Positions 51,041 through 61,801 are shown, counted from the first letter of the stretch. The stretch is DNA of 64,000 nt from JANXYW01 sp964458665 (GCA_964458665.1 CAYWOO010000192.1:25027-89026); one strand, 5' to 3'. Notes: a model not told the origin generated them from the letters alone. A program made the numbers and translations.

Positions 51041-51664
51041 ATGGGTGTAACTGCCGACGACATCAAGTTGTTGAAAGCCGCTATCGAGCGGCACTGCATT
51101 ACGCGACATGCGCAGCCTGTGCTGCTGAACTCTGGCGGCTACAGCAACTACTACTGCGATCTCAAAGGTGTGACGCTGCATCCACGGTACGTGAAGATCG
51201 TCGGCGACCTGATGGCGTCGGTCGTGCTGGAATCGGGCGCGGAAGCCGTCGGCGGGCTCGCCGCCGGCTGCATTCCGATTGCCGATGCGGTCGGTCGGGC
51301 GGCTCTGGATGGCGGGGTATCGCTGCCGACGTTCTTTGGCCGCGCAGAGGCGAAGGACCACGGTCCTGAGCCGCTTGCGAGCATGCGCGCCGCCGCTACG
51401 GAAGACGGCTCGCCGCTGATCCGCGCCGGCCGCCGCGTCGCCATCGTCGAGGACGCGGTGACGCAGGGCGGCGCCGCGATGCAGGCGACGAAGGCCGCAC
51501 AGGCAGCAGGATGCGAAGTCGTGCTTGTGATGACGGTCGTCGAGCGGCACGAGGGCGGCGGGGCGCGGTTTCGGGAGCTCGGGATACCGTTCAAGCGGCT
51601 GTTCTACACGCTGGAAGACGGCTCGCTCCACGCGGATGCGGACCTGGCGGCGCGAGCAGGGTAG
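51041..51664 (+). CDS. pyrE: Orotate phosphoribosyltransferase
   Basis: PyrE converts orotate and PRPP to OMP in pyrimidine synthesis. The 207-residue type I phosphoribosyltransferase has the N-terminal SGGYSNYYCDLKGVTLHP substrate segment and the PRPP motif RVAIVEDAVTQGGAAMQA (normally VEDVxTTGGS; Ala and Gln replace two positions but the acidic pair stays). ATG 51041 has GGAGGAG about 10 nt upstream. pyrG is 8 kb away and the other pyr genes are not in the window. Confidence 0.93.
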   Translation: MGVTADDIKLLKAAIERHCITRHAQPVLLNSGGYSNYYCDLKGVTLHPRYVKIVGDLMASVVLESGAEAVGGLAAGCIPIADAVGRAALDGGVSLPTFFGRAEAKDHGPEPLASMRAAATEDGSPLIRAGRRVAIVEDAVTQGGAAMQATKAAQAAGCEVVLVMTVVERHEGGGARFRELGIPFKRLFYTLEDGSLHADADLAARAG

Positions 51665-51700
51665 GAGCTGTGTGGCGACTATCGTGGTTCTCCGATCCGC

Positions 51701-51728
51701 TGTAGGGGCGCAACCTGTTGCGCCCGCG
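51701..51728. repeat. TAGGGGCGCAAC...GTTGCGCCC hairpin
   Basis: A GCAAC/GTTGC stem variant of the TAGGGGC hairpin family; relatives with the same stem are at 53071-53098 and 54733-54760. Confidence 0.85.
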
Positions 51729-51815
51729 CTCGCTTGGCTCAAAAGAAATGGATCGGCTGACGAGGCGTACAGGTGTGGCGCCAGGCCCGTGATGCCGTCA
51801 AGAGGCTCCCGGCTG

Positions 51816-51821
51816 TAGGCT
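51816..51821 (+). promoter_or_regulatory. -10 element TAGGCT before the MetE-like gene
   Basis: TAGGCT ends 7 nt before the ATG at 51829; no ribosome binding site is present. Confidence 0.45.
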
Positions 51822-51828
51822 TCTCCTC

Positions 51829-52995
51829 ATGCAGCGCAGCACCGACCGCATCCTCACCACCCACGCGGGCAGCCTGCCGCGCACGCCTGATCTCGTGAAG
51901 ATGATGATTGCGCTGAGCACGCATCAGCCGATCGATGCGGTCGCGTTCGAACGCGAGGTGGCGGCGAGTGCGGAGCGATGCGTCGCGCAGCAGGTTGCGT
52001 GCGGCATCGACGTCATCAACGATGGCGAGCAGTCGCGCGAAAGTTTCTTCACGTACGTGCAGCACCGGCTCAGCGGCTTCGGTGGCGAGAGCAATCGCCC
52101 GGTGCCGCGCGACATCACGCAGTTTCCCACGTTCCTGCGGCTGAAGATCCCCGACTTTTCGCGCGCACAGGTCAGCCTGATGCGCGCACCAAAGGCGATA
52201 GGCGATGTCCGTCACGCCAACCGCGGCCCGATCGAACGCGAGTGCGCCGCGTTTCGCACGATGCTTGACGCGCAGCCGGCGGGCGCGTTCACCGAGCCGT
52301 TCATGACCGCCGCATCCCCCGGCATCGTGGCGGCCGCGATGCTCAACGAGCACTACGCCACTGACGACGACTACGTGCTCGCCGTCGCCGATGCGCTGCG
52401 GCCGGAGTACGAGTACATCGTCTCGCAGGGCTTCGTGCTCCAGGTCGATTGCCCGGATCTGGCGATGGAGCGGCACACGTCGTACGCCGACCGGCCGCTG
52501 GCCGACTTCCAGCGCTACGTCGAACGCAACGTCGCCGCGCTGAACCGCGCGCTCGGTGACCTTCCGCGCGACCGTCTTCGCGTGCACGTCTGCTGGGGCA
52601 ACTATGAAGCGCCGCATCACCACGACGTGCCGATGCAGGAGATCCTCCCGCTGCTCTACGCGGCGTACGGCGGCGCGCTCGTGCTTCCGTTCGCCAATGC
52701 GCGCCACGCGCACGAATGGCGCTGCCTCGAACGTACGCCGCTGCCCGACGACTGGCTGATCGTCGCCGGCGTCATCGACACGACGACGAACTACGTCGAG
52801 CATCCGCAGGTCGTCGCCGATCGCATCGAGCGCGTCGCCCGCGCCGTCGGCGACGCGTCGCGCGTGCTCGCCGGCACCGACTGCGGCTTCGACACCTCCG
52901 CCGGCCTCGGCGAAGTGGCGGAGGAAGTCGTCTGGGAGAAGCTGCGGTCCCTGAGTGCCGGCGCCGCGATCGCGAGCGAGCGGCTGTTCGGGTGA
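51829..52995 (+). CDS. MetE C-terminal-like methyltransferase (cobalamin-independent type)
   Basis: A 388-residue TIM-barrel protein related to the C-terminal half of cobalamin-independent methionine synthase and to epoxyalkane:CoM transferase. Seen are THAGSLPRTPDLVKMM, CGIDVINDGEQSRESFF and VLQVDCPDLAMERH, then the zinc ligands in VHVCWGNYEAPHHH and the final Cys in GTDCGFDTSAGLGEV. It lacks the N-terminal MetE domain, so the methyl donor and thiol acceptor are uncertain. It should catalyse thiol alkyl transfer. Confidence 0.88.
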   Translation: MQRSTDRILTTHAGSLPRTPDLVKMMIALSTHQPIDAVAFEREVAASAERCVAQQVACGIDVINDGEQSRESFFTYVQHRLSGFGGESNRPVPRDITQFPTFLRLKIPDFSRAQVSLMRAPKAIGDVRHANRGPIERECAAFRTMLDAQPAGAFTEPFMTAASPGIVAAAMLNEHYATDDDYVLAVADALRPEYEYIVSQGFVLQVDCPDLAMERHTSYADRPLADFQRYVERNVAALNRALGDLPRDRLRVHVCWGNYEAPHHHDVPMQEILPLLYAAYGGALVLPFANARHAHEWRCLERTPLPDDWLIVAGVIDTTTNYVEHPQVVADRIERVARAVGDASRVLAGTDCGFDTSAGLGEVAEEVVWEKLRSLSAGAAIASERLFG

Positions 52996-53344
52996 TCTGG
53001 CCACGTCCACGAAGCCTGCGGCCTGTCGGCAGCACGGACACGACCCTATCCTGCGCTGAGCGCCGAACGCTGTAGGGGCGCAACCCGTTGCGCCCGCTTG
53101 TGTACCAGAACAAACTCCGCACGTCCGTGCACGATCTCGGTTCGCTCCCCTCTCCGCGTCGTGGAGAGGGGGTGGCCGAAGGCCGGGGGTGAGGTGCTCG
53201 AAGCGCCGCTGCCGTTTCGCATCGTGCCACGCCTACAGCGTTGATCGCTCGTGGATCGTCTCGCACGCGCAACGTACACTCAGGCTCCAACACCAGATCC
53301 GTAGGAGCACGCGGTGGCGTGCCCGCACACCGGAGCAACACGCT
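52996..53344. repeat. Intergenic block with three repeat families
   Basis: A GCAAC/GTTGC hairpin (53071-53098), an inverted CTCACCCC element with GGTGGCCGAAGGCCGG (53150-53195) and an ACGC/GCGT hairpin (53301-53327). I see no gene. Confidence 0.8.
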
Positions 53345-54706
53345 ATGAAAACCGTCACCTTCCCCGCTGGCTTTTCGTGGGGCACCGCCACCGCCTCGTA
53401 CCAGGTCGAGGGCGCGTGGCAGGAGGACGGGAAGGGCGAATCGATCTGGGATCGCTTCAGCCACACCGATGGCACGATCCTCAACGGCGAGACCGGCGAC
53501 GTCGCGTGCGACCAGTACCACCGCTACAAGGAAGACGTCGTGATCATGAAGAGCCTCGGCATGCGGGGCTATCGCTTCAGCATCGCTTGGCCGCGCGTGT
53601 TCCCCGATGCATCCGGCGCCGTCAACCAGAAGGGCCTCGACTACTACAGCGCCCTCGTTGATGAGCTGCTGGCCAACGGCATCAAGCCGTTCCCGACGCT
53701 CTACCACTGGGATCTGCCGCAATACCTGCAGGACGACGGCGGCTGGTCGAATCGCGACATCGTGCCGCACTTCGCGAAATACGCCGAGGTGTGCGTGAAC
53801 GCGCTCGGCGATCGCGTGAAGAACTGGATGATCTTCAACGAGCCCTCGATCTTCACGACCATCGGCATGCTCTTCGGCCATCACGCGCCGGGCCTGCGCG
53901 ACCCCGCATACATGCTCAAGGCGTCGCACGTCGTCAACCTCTCGCAGACGGCAGCGCTGCGCGCGATGCGTGCCACAGGCAAGAGCGGCCTCTCGATCGG
54001 CACCGCCTTCAACATGTCGCCGATGTATCCGAAGACGGACAGTGCTGAGGATCGCGCGGCTGCCGAGCGGCGTCACGCGTTCACCAACGTCTGGTTCCTC
54101 GATCCGCTGGTGAAGGGCACGTACCCCGTTGCCTACCTCGAGCAGGAGAAGACGCTCGCGCGCATGGACATCCGCCCCGGCGACATGGAGCTGATCAAGG
54201 ACAAGCTCGACTTCATCGGCATCAACCTCTACACGCGCACGATCGTCCACGCCGACGATCGCGATCGCAACATGGGCGCCGGGCAGTCGCAGGGCGATGG
54301 CCCGCGGACGGCGTTCGGCTGGGAGTCGTGGCCAGCGGCGCTGTATCAGATGATCAAGCGCGTCAACAAAGATTACGGCCATCCGCCGATCTACGTCACC
54401 GAGAACGGCTGCTCGTACCCCACCGCGCCCGGCGCCGACGGCCGCGTACCCGACCAGGAGCGCATCGGCTTCTACCACGGCTACGTCGGCCAGGTCGCGC
54501 GCGCCATCGACGAAGGCTGCGACGTGCGCGGCTACTACGCCTGGACCCTGCTCGATAACTTCGAGTGGTCCGTCGGCACGAGCCAGCGCTTCGGACTGGT
54601 GTACACCGACTTCGAGACGCAGAAGCGCACCATCAAGGACAGCGGCTACTGGTTCCGCGACCTCATCGCCAGGAACCAAATCGACTACGACGAAACGCTC
54701 GTCTGA
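53345..54706 (+). CDS. GH1 beta-glucosidase
   Basis: A 453-residue glycoside hydrolase family 1 enzyme that cleaves beta-glycosides with retention. The N-terminal signature is FSWGTATASYQVEGAW, the acid/base Glu is in WMIFNEPSIFTT and the nucleophile Glu in YVTENGCSYP. The aglycone Trp region is WTLLDNFEWSVGTSQRFGLV. There is no signal peptide, so it acts in the cytoplasm on imported oligosaccharides. No sugar transporter lies nearby. Confidence 0.95.
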   Translation: MKTVTFPAGFSWGTATASYQVEGAWQEDGKGESIWDRFSHTDGTILNGETGDVACDQYHRYKEDVVIMKSLGMRGYRFSIAWPRVFPDASGAVNQKGLDYYSALVDELLANGIKPFPTLYHWDLPQYLQDDGGWSNRDIVPHFAKYAEVCVNALGDRVKNWMIFNEPSIFTTIGMLFGHHAPGLRDPAYMLKASHVVNLSQTAALRAMRATGKSGLSIGTAFNMSPMYPKTDSAEDRAAAERRHAFTNVWFLDPLVKGTYPVAYLEQEKTLARMDIRPGDMELIKDKLDFIGINLYTRTIVHADDRDRNMGAGQSQGDGPRTAFGWESWPAALYQMIKRVNKDYGHPPIYVTENGCSYPTAPGADGRVPDQERIGFYHGYVGQVARAIDEGCDVRGYYAWTLLDNFEWSVGTSQRFGLVYTDFETQKRTIKDSGYWFRDLIARNQIDYDETLV

Positions 54707-54732
54707 CGCAGCGCGAATTACGTTCGATCCGC

Positions 54733-54760
54733 TGTAGGGGCGCAACCCGTTGCGCCCGCG
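54733..54760. repeat. TAGGGGCGCAAC...GTTGCGCCC hairpin
   Basis: Hairpin copy after the beta-glucosidase gene, with the same stem as at 51701-51728 and 53071-53098. Confidence 0.85.
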
Positions 54761-54812
54761 TTCGTGCCAAGAGACGGGTCGCCGTTAGAAAATGCCGTTG
54801 GAGGAGGTGCCC

Positions 54813-55952
54813 ATGCAAGACGACGATCGCGCCAGCGAGGGCTATCTCCTTCTCGCTGATATCTCCGGCTACACGGCTTTTCTCACGGGTACCGAACTCG
54901 AACACGCCCACGCCATTATCCGCGAACTGACCAAGCTCATCCGGTCACGCCTCGCGCCGCCGTTGCGGTTCGTGAAGCTCGAAGGGGACGCGGTGTTCTG
55001 CTATGCCGATGCCGCGACCTTCGCTGACGGCGAGCGTTTCGTGGAGTTGATCGAGGTCTGCTACTTCAACTTCGCCAACCGGTTGCTGGATATGACCCGC
55101 GAAACGACCTGCCGCTGCGACGCATGCAGGGCAATCCCGACGCTCGGCCTCAAGTTCGTCACGCACTTCGGCAGTTTCATGGTCGAGCGCGACGACGGAC
55201 GCGAGGATCTGGCCGGGCCGGATGTCATCCTCGTCCATCGGCTGCTGAAGAACAGCATCAGCGATGCGGATGGGCCTCAGGCATATGCGTTTTTCACCGG
55301 CGCTTGCATGAAGCGGATGCCGTCGTGGTTCACGCTGCCTGAGCATAACGAGATCTACGAGTCATTCGGCGAGACAACGGGAGGTGTGCATGACCTCAAA
55401 CCGGTGCTCGCGCAGATGCGCGAGATGACACGCGAGTATCTCGATTCGGCCGATGCTGACTTCGAATGGTCCGCAGAGTTCCCGTTCCCGCCCGCCGTTG
55501 TGTGGCAGTACTACGTGGATCCGGACAAGCGACTACGCTGGCAGGGCGCGTACCAGACTGCGGTCGAGAAACACCCGAACGCGCTCGGTCGGACAGGTTT
55601 GGGGTCGACGAGCCACTGCGCACACGCGGACGGCAAGGAGATCACGCGGCACTACATCGATTGGAGACCATTCGAGTATTTCACGGTTCGCTACGCGGCG
55701 CCGGAGCACCGCCCCGATCAACCCTTCGTGGTGCCTTCCATGACGGAAACGGCCATGTTCGCCCCGACCGTCGACGGTGGCACCCTCGTCCACCAGCGAA
55801 GCCGCGTCAACGACCGGAGTCCGGAGACGATGGACCCGTATCGCGAGAAATTGTTGCCGTTGCAACGCGCGACCGGGCCGGCGGCGATTGCGGCGCTGCT
55901 CGCTGCGATGACGGAAGGTGCCGCAGCCGCACAGCCGACGGACGCCACCTGA
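54813..55952 (+). CDS. DUF2652 protein: cyclase-like domain plus SRPBCC domain
   Basis: A 379-residue two-domain protein. The N-terminal part (about 1-185) is the DUF2652 version of a class III cyclase fold: YLLLADISGYTAFLTGTE holds the first metal Asp, and FVKLEGDAVFCYADAA the second. The C-terminal part (about 205-355) is an SRPBCC/START-like lipid-binding domain (AEFPFPPAVVWQYYVDPDKR). Whether it makes a cyclic nucleotide is not known. ATG 54813 has GGAGGAGG 5 nt before it; ATG 54792 is less likely. Confidence 0.85.
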   Translation: MQDDDRASEGYLLLADISGYTAFLTGTELEHAHAIIRELTKLIRSRLAPPLRFVKLEGDAVFCYADAATFADGERFVELIEVCYFNFANRLLDMTRETTCRCDACRAIPTLGLKFVTHFGSFMVERDDGREDLAGPDVILVHRLLKNSISDADGPQAYAFFTGACMKRMPSWFTLPEHNEIYESFGETTGGVHDLKPVLAQMREMTREYLDSADADFEWSAEFPFPPAVVWQYYVDPDKRLRWQGAYQTAVEKHPNALGRTGLGSTSHCAHADGKEITRHYIDWRPFEYFTVRYAAPEHRPDQPFVVPSMTETAMFAPTVDGGTLVHQRSRVNDRSPETMDPYREKLLPLQRATGPAAIAALLAAMTEGAAAAQPTDAT

Positions 55953-56310
55953 TTCGACACCTTCCCGGTGCCACCGAAACCGACGCGCTCTCCAGGCTGT
56001 TCACTCGCGCTCACCCGGCGCCGCACTCTCGAAAACCCGCACAACGCTCCCGTTCGCTCCCCCTCTCCACGTCGTGGAGAGGGGTGGCCGAAGGCCGGGG
56101 TGAGGTGCCCGTGCGCCTCCCGCCTCCCGCCTCTCCAACTTCCAACATCAAACCTCCAGACTCCCCTACGCCTAAACCCGTACTCCCCTCCGGCCGATAC
56201 CCCTACGGACCCATGTACTGCGGGGCGACGGATCGCCGCGCGCGATGCCCCTCGCCCGGGCCGGATGCCCCTGCGCCTCGCGGCGCGCGACGGGACCCGA
56301 GGTGGTTGCC
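55953..56310. repeat. Gap with one palindromic element and short tandems
   Basis: An inverted CTCACCCC element lies at 56060-56105, followed by a CCTCCCGCCTCCCGCCTC tandem (56115-56135). Nothing else is recognisable; the end may hold the promoter of the next gene. Confidence 0.7.
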
Positions 56311-57552
56311 GTGCGGTCGGCTGCGGTCACGATTTTCATGCTCTCCGTGCTAGCGCTCGGCTCGTTTGCCGCCGCGTCGTGTGGCGGCCGCGTTTCCGCT
56401 GCGCGCTCCGCGCCCGGCGATCCGCCGCGCGCGGAACTGGACGTTGCGGAGCCCGCGACGGCCCACGCCGCCTCCACATCGATCAGCGCCAGGCTCGGCG
56501 GCACGATCGAGGTCACGCATCTCGCTAGTCCGCTAGCTGGCGCACGCATCGATCTGCCACCCCGTGCGGTGAGCGCGGACGCAACCGTCGCAATCGATGT
56601 TAGCGATGATGGTGCGTTCCCGATGTTCCCCGATCTGACGGTCGTCCGTGCGACCGCGACGGCGCCGCTGCTGAAGCCCGTAGGCATACGCATCCCGTAC
56701 AGCCAGGCGTTCCTCGCACACTGGAACGTCACGGACGAACTGCAGCTCGTCCTCTATACGCGCGACGATGACGGCCTCTGGGGCGCGCTCGCGGCCTCTG
56801 TCGATCCCGCGCACAACGTGATGGAGGCGAACGTCGACCGGCTGACGTCCTGGGTGGTTGCGCCCGGGTGGATGCTGACCGCGTGGCAGCGTCGGGCGCT
56901 CGTCGGCGACGTGTTCACGGCTGGCAAGCGCAACGTGCTGCTCGTGCACGGCTGGAACTCGTCGCCTTGGGATGGCTGCGAACTGCAACTGGCTGCCGGC
57001 CTGCGCGGGGCGTACGACAATGTCGTGGCATACGCCTACCCGTCAGCACTCGATATCGGCGAGAACGCCGTGTGGCTGCGTGACGCTATCAGCGCACGCT
57101 ACCCGGGCGTGATGTTCGACGTGGTCGGGTTCAGTGAAGGCGGGCTCGTCGCGCGCGCCGCCATCGAGCCCGGCGCGTGGAACGGCGGCCAGACGATCGC
57201 GGCATCCGTCCGCAATCTGATCACCATCGCGACGCCGCACCTGGGTGTGCTGCCCGATACCGGGCCATCGCTGCTCTCCGACGCGGCGTCGAGCGAAATG
57301 GTCGCCGGATCGTCCTTTCTACGCGACCTCAACACAGATCCGCAAACCGGTGGCGTGCGCTACGGACTCATCGCGGGCGCTGGCTGGCGCGTCACGTCGG
57401 ATGGCCTGGTGAGCGTCGACAGCGCGTTGGCGCGCGGCACGCTTGTTCCGCGTCGAACGGCGACGCTCTCGTCGATCCATGCATCCGGCGGCACGGGTGG
57501 CATGCCGTGCGACACACGGGTGTATGACGCGATCCGCGCCTGGGTGCGGTAG
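56311..57552 (+). CDS. Lipoprotein with lipase-like alpha/beta-hydrolase domain
   Basis: A 413-residue lipoprotein. The signal peptide (AVTIFMLSVLALGSFAAASC) ends in a lipobox Cys. A beta-rich region (about 30-190) precedes an alpha/beta-hydrolase domain with the oxyanion region LLVHGWNSSPWDGCE and nucleophile elbow VVGFSEGGLVAR. Here the Ser is present, unlike in the four cyclase fusions. It resembles LipA/PGAP1-type esterases and acts outside the membrane. GTG 56311 has GAGG about 9 nt upstream; earlier in-frame starts add only Arg-rich sequence. Confidence 0.8.
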   Translation: MRSAAVTIFMLSVLALGSFAAASCGGRVSAARSAPGDPPRAELDVAEPATAHAASTSISARLGGTIEVTHLASPLAGARIDLPPRAVSADATVAIDVSDDGAFPMFPDLTVVRATATAPLLKPVGIRIPYSQAFLAHWNVTDELQLVLYTRDDDGLWGALAASVDPAHNVMEANVDRLTSWVVAPGWMLTAWQRRALVGDVFTAGKRNVLLVHGWNSSPWDGCELQLAAGLRGAYDNVVAYAYPSALDIGENAVWLRDAISARYPGVMFDVVGFSEGGLVARAAIEPGAWNGGQTIAASVRNLITIATPHLGVLPDTGPSLLSDAASSEMVAGSSFLRDLNTDPQTGGVRYGLIAGAGWRVTSDGLVSVDSALARGTLVPRRTATLSSIHASGGTGGMPCDTRVYDAIRAWVR

Positions 57553-57592
57553 CGCCCTCCACGACCGATGACAGACGAACGGCGACCGAACT

Positions 57593-57922
57593 TCAGTTCC
57601 CGTATTGCTTCGTCTCGCGCTGCTCGATCACCAGCGCGTACGCGGGCGCATCCGCGACCGGCCGATGCTCCACGCCGCGCGGCACGACGAACAGCTCGCC
57701 CTGCGCCAGCGTCACGGCGTCGCGGTCGCGCAGCTCGATGCGGAAGGCGCCCTGCCAGCAGATGAAGAGTTCATCCTCGTCGTGATGATGCCATGGGAAT
57801 GCGCCTGCGAGTCGCGCGAGGCGGACGACGGCATCGTTGACGTGCGCGAGGTCTTTCGGCTGCCATGATTCGGTGATCGTGGACGCGGTCGCGGTGATAG
57901 AGACCGGTGCAGAGTTGTTCAT
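57593..57922 (-). CDS. Cupin-domain protein
   Basis: A 109-residue single-cupin protein. The metal motif is FPWHHHDEDELFICWQGAFR (HxH...E) and the second motif is GELFVVPRGVEHRPVA. It may be an enzyme or sensor; the substrate is unknown. GAAAGGG precedes the ATG at 57922. The start overlaps the stop of the DinB-like gene by 4 nt, so both are in one operon. Confidence 0.88.
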   Translation of the reverse strand: MNNSAPVSITATASTITESWQPKDLAHVNDAVVRLARLAGAFPWHHHDEDELFICWQGAFRIELRDRDAVTLAQGELFVVPRGVEHRPVADAPAYALVIEQRETKQYGN

Positions 57923-58434
57923 ACGGCCCTTTCGATGGCTTCGCTGTGCATTGGCCAGTGCAGGAACGTGTCGCCGCCGATGATCTGCCAGAGCGGACGC
58001 CTGCCCGCCCACGGGATCGCGTCGGTCGCGTTCATCTCGTCATCCGTGCGCAGGCGCGCCCGCGCAACGAGTGCGTCGACGACCTGATCGAACTTGCTTC
58101 GGACGTCGTTGAAGGGAAGATCATGGTAGTGCGCGACAGCGAGCGCATTCGACTCCTCGCCGGTCGGCATCGCGTCGCTCAGCCCGGCGAGCTTGTGGCG
58201 CTCGCGTTCCTGCATCATGTATACGGGAGGCGGCACCGGCGCACCGAGGCCAAGCGCGATCTGCGTCGCCCAGTGGATCAGGTGTGCAAAGACATCCTTC
58301 GCGATCCAGCCCTCTTCAGTCACGCGTACAGTTGCGGTCAGTTCGCCCAGGGCCTCTACGGCGTTCATGAGCCGCTCACGTTCACGCGCAATCGCGTCGA
58401 GCACCTCTGCCGTTGTCATGCGGGTCTCGTCCAT
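57919..58434 (-). CDS. DinB/ClbS-like protein
   Basis: A 171-residue four-helix protein of the ClbS/DfsB or DinB superfamily. The three His metal site is suggested by VFAHLIHWATQ near residue 50 and FLHWPMHSEA near the C-terminus. ATG 58434 has AGGAGT 8 nt upstream; the longer frame adds Arg-rich residues. It overlaps the cupin gene by 4 nt. The function could be a thiol-dependent detoxification, but this is a guess from the family. Confidence 0.78.
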   Translation of the reverse strand: MDETRMTTAEVLDAIARERERLMNAVEALGELTATVRVTEEGWIAKDVFAHLIHWATQIALGLGAPVPPPVYMMQERERHKLAGLSDAMPTGEESNALAVAHYHDLPFNDVRSKFDQVVDALVARARLRTDDEMNATDAIPWAGRRPLWQIIGGDTFLHWPMHSEAIERAV

Positions 58435-58576
58435 CAGCCGTACTCCTACTACGTGTTGGCATGCTTCGGCCGTTCGAGCGCGGCGAGACATGCAGCATAC
58501 GGGAGCCCTAGTGCCATCGTTCTGTCAGGAGACTTCGGCTCCTCGAGATCATTCCTGACACCGATTGGCGCACACC

Positions 58577-58620
58577 CGCCGTTCCCCCTCTCCGCCCGGC
58601 GGAGAGGGTCGGGGTGAGGT
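58577..58620. repeat. CTCTCCGCCCGGCGGAGAG palindromic element
   Basis: A compact inverted copy of the CTCACCCC family; it reaches the last base of the GHMP kinase gene. Confidence 0.8.
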
Positions 58621-59483
58621 CACTCGTCCACCAACCCTTCGAAATCGAATTCCACGTCGATCACACCAACGCCCGCCCCCGCGAGTGCGCGACGCAACGT
58701 GATCGCGTCGCCGTCCGATGATGCGTAGAAGACCAGGGCGCCGCCGCCACCTGCGCCGCACGCTTTGCCGGCGGTCGCGCCGCTGCGCATCGCCAGTTCG
58801 AAGATCGCGTCGACGTGGGTGTTTGTGATGCTGGCGTGCAGGCGCTTCTGCTGCGTCCAGTTTTCGTTCAGCACGTGCTTGATGCCGCCGAAGTCGCTGC
58901 CGGCTATCGCATCGCGCATCGCCTTCCCGTACTGCTTCAGCGCCAGCAGCGCGCCTGTCACCGTATCGTCGTGGCGCGCGTATGCCGCCCAGACCGCGTC
59001 GTGGATCACGCCCGACAGCCGCGCGACGCCGCTATCGACGAGCACCAGCCGCTTCTCGAGCGCGAGAAGGTGATCTTCGGGCATGACCAGCTGCTCGATG
59101 CGCACGGGCCCGCCCGCCATACCGGCGCGGGTGAACGTCATGAAGCTCAGGCCGCCATAGCACGCAGCGTACTGGTCCTGGCGCCCGCCCGGGACGCCCT
59201 CCGCCGATTCCGCCGCGAACGCCGCTTCGGCGATGTCATCGAGGTCCGCGTCGGGCGCGCGCAACGCCGCGGCCAGCACGTGCTCGCACGCCGACGACCC
59301 GAGGCCGCCGGTCTGCGTATCGCGCGCGTACGTGACCCCGCCATCGTCGCCGAGCGTTGCGCGCACGTACGTCTTGATAGCGACGTTGACGACAGCGCCG
59401 CCTTCCGCATCGGCGAAGGCCGGCACGTCCGTCCAGCCACCGGCGAGGTCGATGCGCAGCGGTGCGCGCGCGGATCGTGTCAT
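58620..59483 (-). CDS. GHMP-family sugar kinase
   Basis: A 287-residue kinase of the GHMP superfamily. The substrate motif is RAPLRIDLAGGWTDVPAF, the ATP loop TGGLGSSACEHVLAAAL and the C-terminal motif KACGAGGGGALVFY. The GGWTDVP form is that of D-glycero-D-manno-heptose 7-phosphate kinases and L-fucose kinases. The central loop before GGLGSS is shorter than usual. The sugar cannot be fixed; no sugar genes lie around it. ATG 59483 starts at the first conserved strand. Confidence 0.85.
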   Translation of the reverse strand: MTRSARAPLRIDLAGGWTDVPAFADAEGGAVVNVAIKTYVRATLGDDGGVTYARDTQTGGLGSSACEHVLAAALRAPDADLDDIAEAAFAAESAEGVPGGRQDQYAACYGGLSFMTFTRAGMAGGPVRIEQLVMPEDHLLALEKRLVLVDSGVARLSGVIHDAVWAAYARHDDTVTGALLALKQYGKAMRDAIAGSDFGGIKHVLNENWTQQKRLHASITNTHVDAIFELAMRSGATAGKACGAGGGGALVFYASSDGDAITLRRALAGAGVGVIDVEFDFEGLVDE

Positions 59484-59840
59484 GGGTGATTGTCGCGCGG
59501 GCGGGCGTTTACGTCGATTGGCCTGTTTGGTCACCGCAGAGGCGCGAAGGCACGAAGAGCGCGGAAGTCATTGGAGGTTCGGACTCACCGCAGAGCCGCG
59601 GAGATCGCAGAGGCGGGGTAGATTGAAGGACGTTCGACGACCTGTCGTCCTCGAGCGAAGCGAAGGACCTGGCCGCGCCTGACACCGCGGAGCCGCCAGC
59701 AAGCGCGAATCCCGCGCCCTACCCCAAGCCGAACTCCGTGCCCTCTGCGGCCGGTCTTGATCTCGGCCGGAGAGGGAATCGGCTCGACCCTCCGTGTTCC
59801 GAACTCACCTCCCGCGTAATCTAGGCAATCTGTGGCTCCC
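59484..59840. repeat. Gap with CACCGCAGAGGCGC repeats and a GAGCGAAGCGAAGG copy
   Basis: CACCGCAGAGGCGCGAAGG-type repeats lie at 59531-59566 and 59583-59616, and GAGCGAAGCGAAGGACC at 59645-59683, the half-copy of the inverted repeat upstream of glpK. No gene is seen. Confidence 0.75.
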
Positions 59841-59844
59841 AACG

Positions 59845-59897
59845 AGATCGTGGTTACCATCACGATCTTGCTCGCGCCGCAAGGCGCCCGATACACT
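59845..59897 (+). promoter_or_regulatory. pyrG promoter with overlapping palindromic operator
   Basis: The -35 TTGCTC (59868-59873) and -10 TACACT (59892-59897) are 18 nt apart. An interrupted palindrome (AGATCGTG ... CACGATCT, 59845-59868) ends on the first base of the -35, a position suited for a regulator. The start codon lies about 60 nt after the expected transcription start. Confidence 0.5.
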
Positions 59898-59965
59898 CCT
59901 GTTGGGCGGCATTCCCTGAGATGCCGCTTTGATGTTTTGTGGCAACCCCGGCCCCGCAGGAGAGC

Positions 59966-61618
<1,653 letters not shown>

Positions 61619-61801
61619 GCCCCGCAAGTCAAAATGTCACGATCGAGGCCGTAGGGACGCAGCTTTAGCTCCGTCCACGAACGCTCGGTCTATCGTCCAT
61701 CGTCCGTTGTCCACGATCGCGCTAGGCGCCGCCCTTGTATCCACCATCGCGCGAAGCGCCACCCGCTCCAATCTCCAATCTCCAATCTCCACAACCCAAC
61801 G
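61619..61801. other. Gap with CAATCTCC short tandem repeats
   Basis: CTCCAATCTCCAATCTCCAA tandem copies lie at about 61765-61793 just before the membrane-protein gene. No terminator for pyrG is obvious. Confidence 0.6.
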
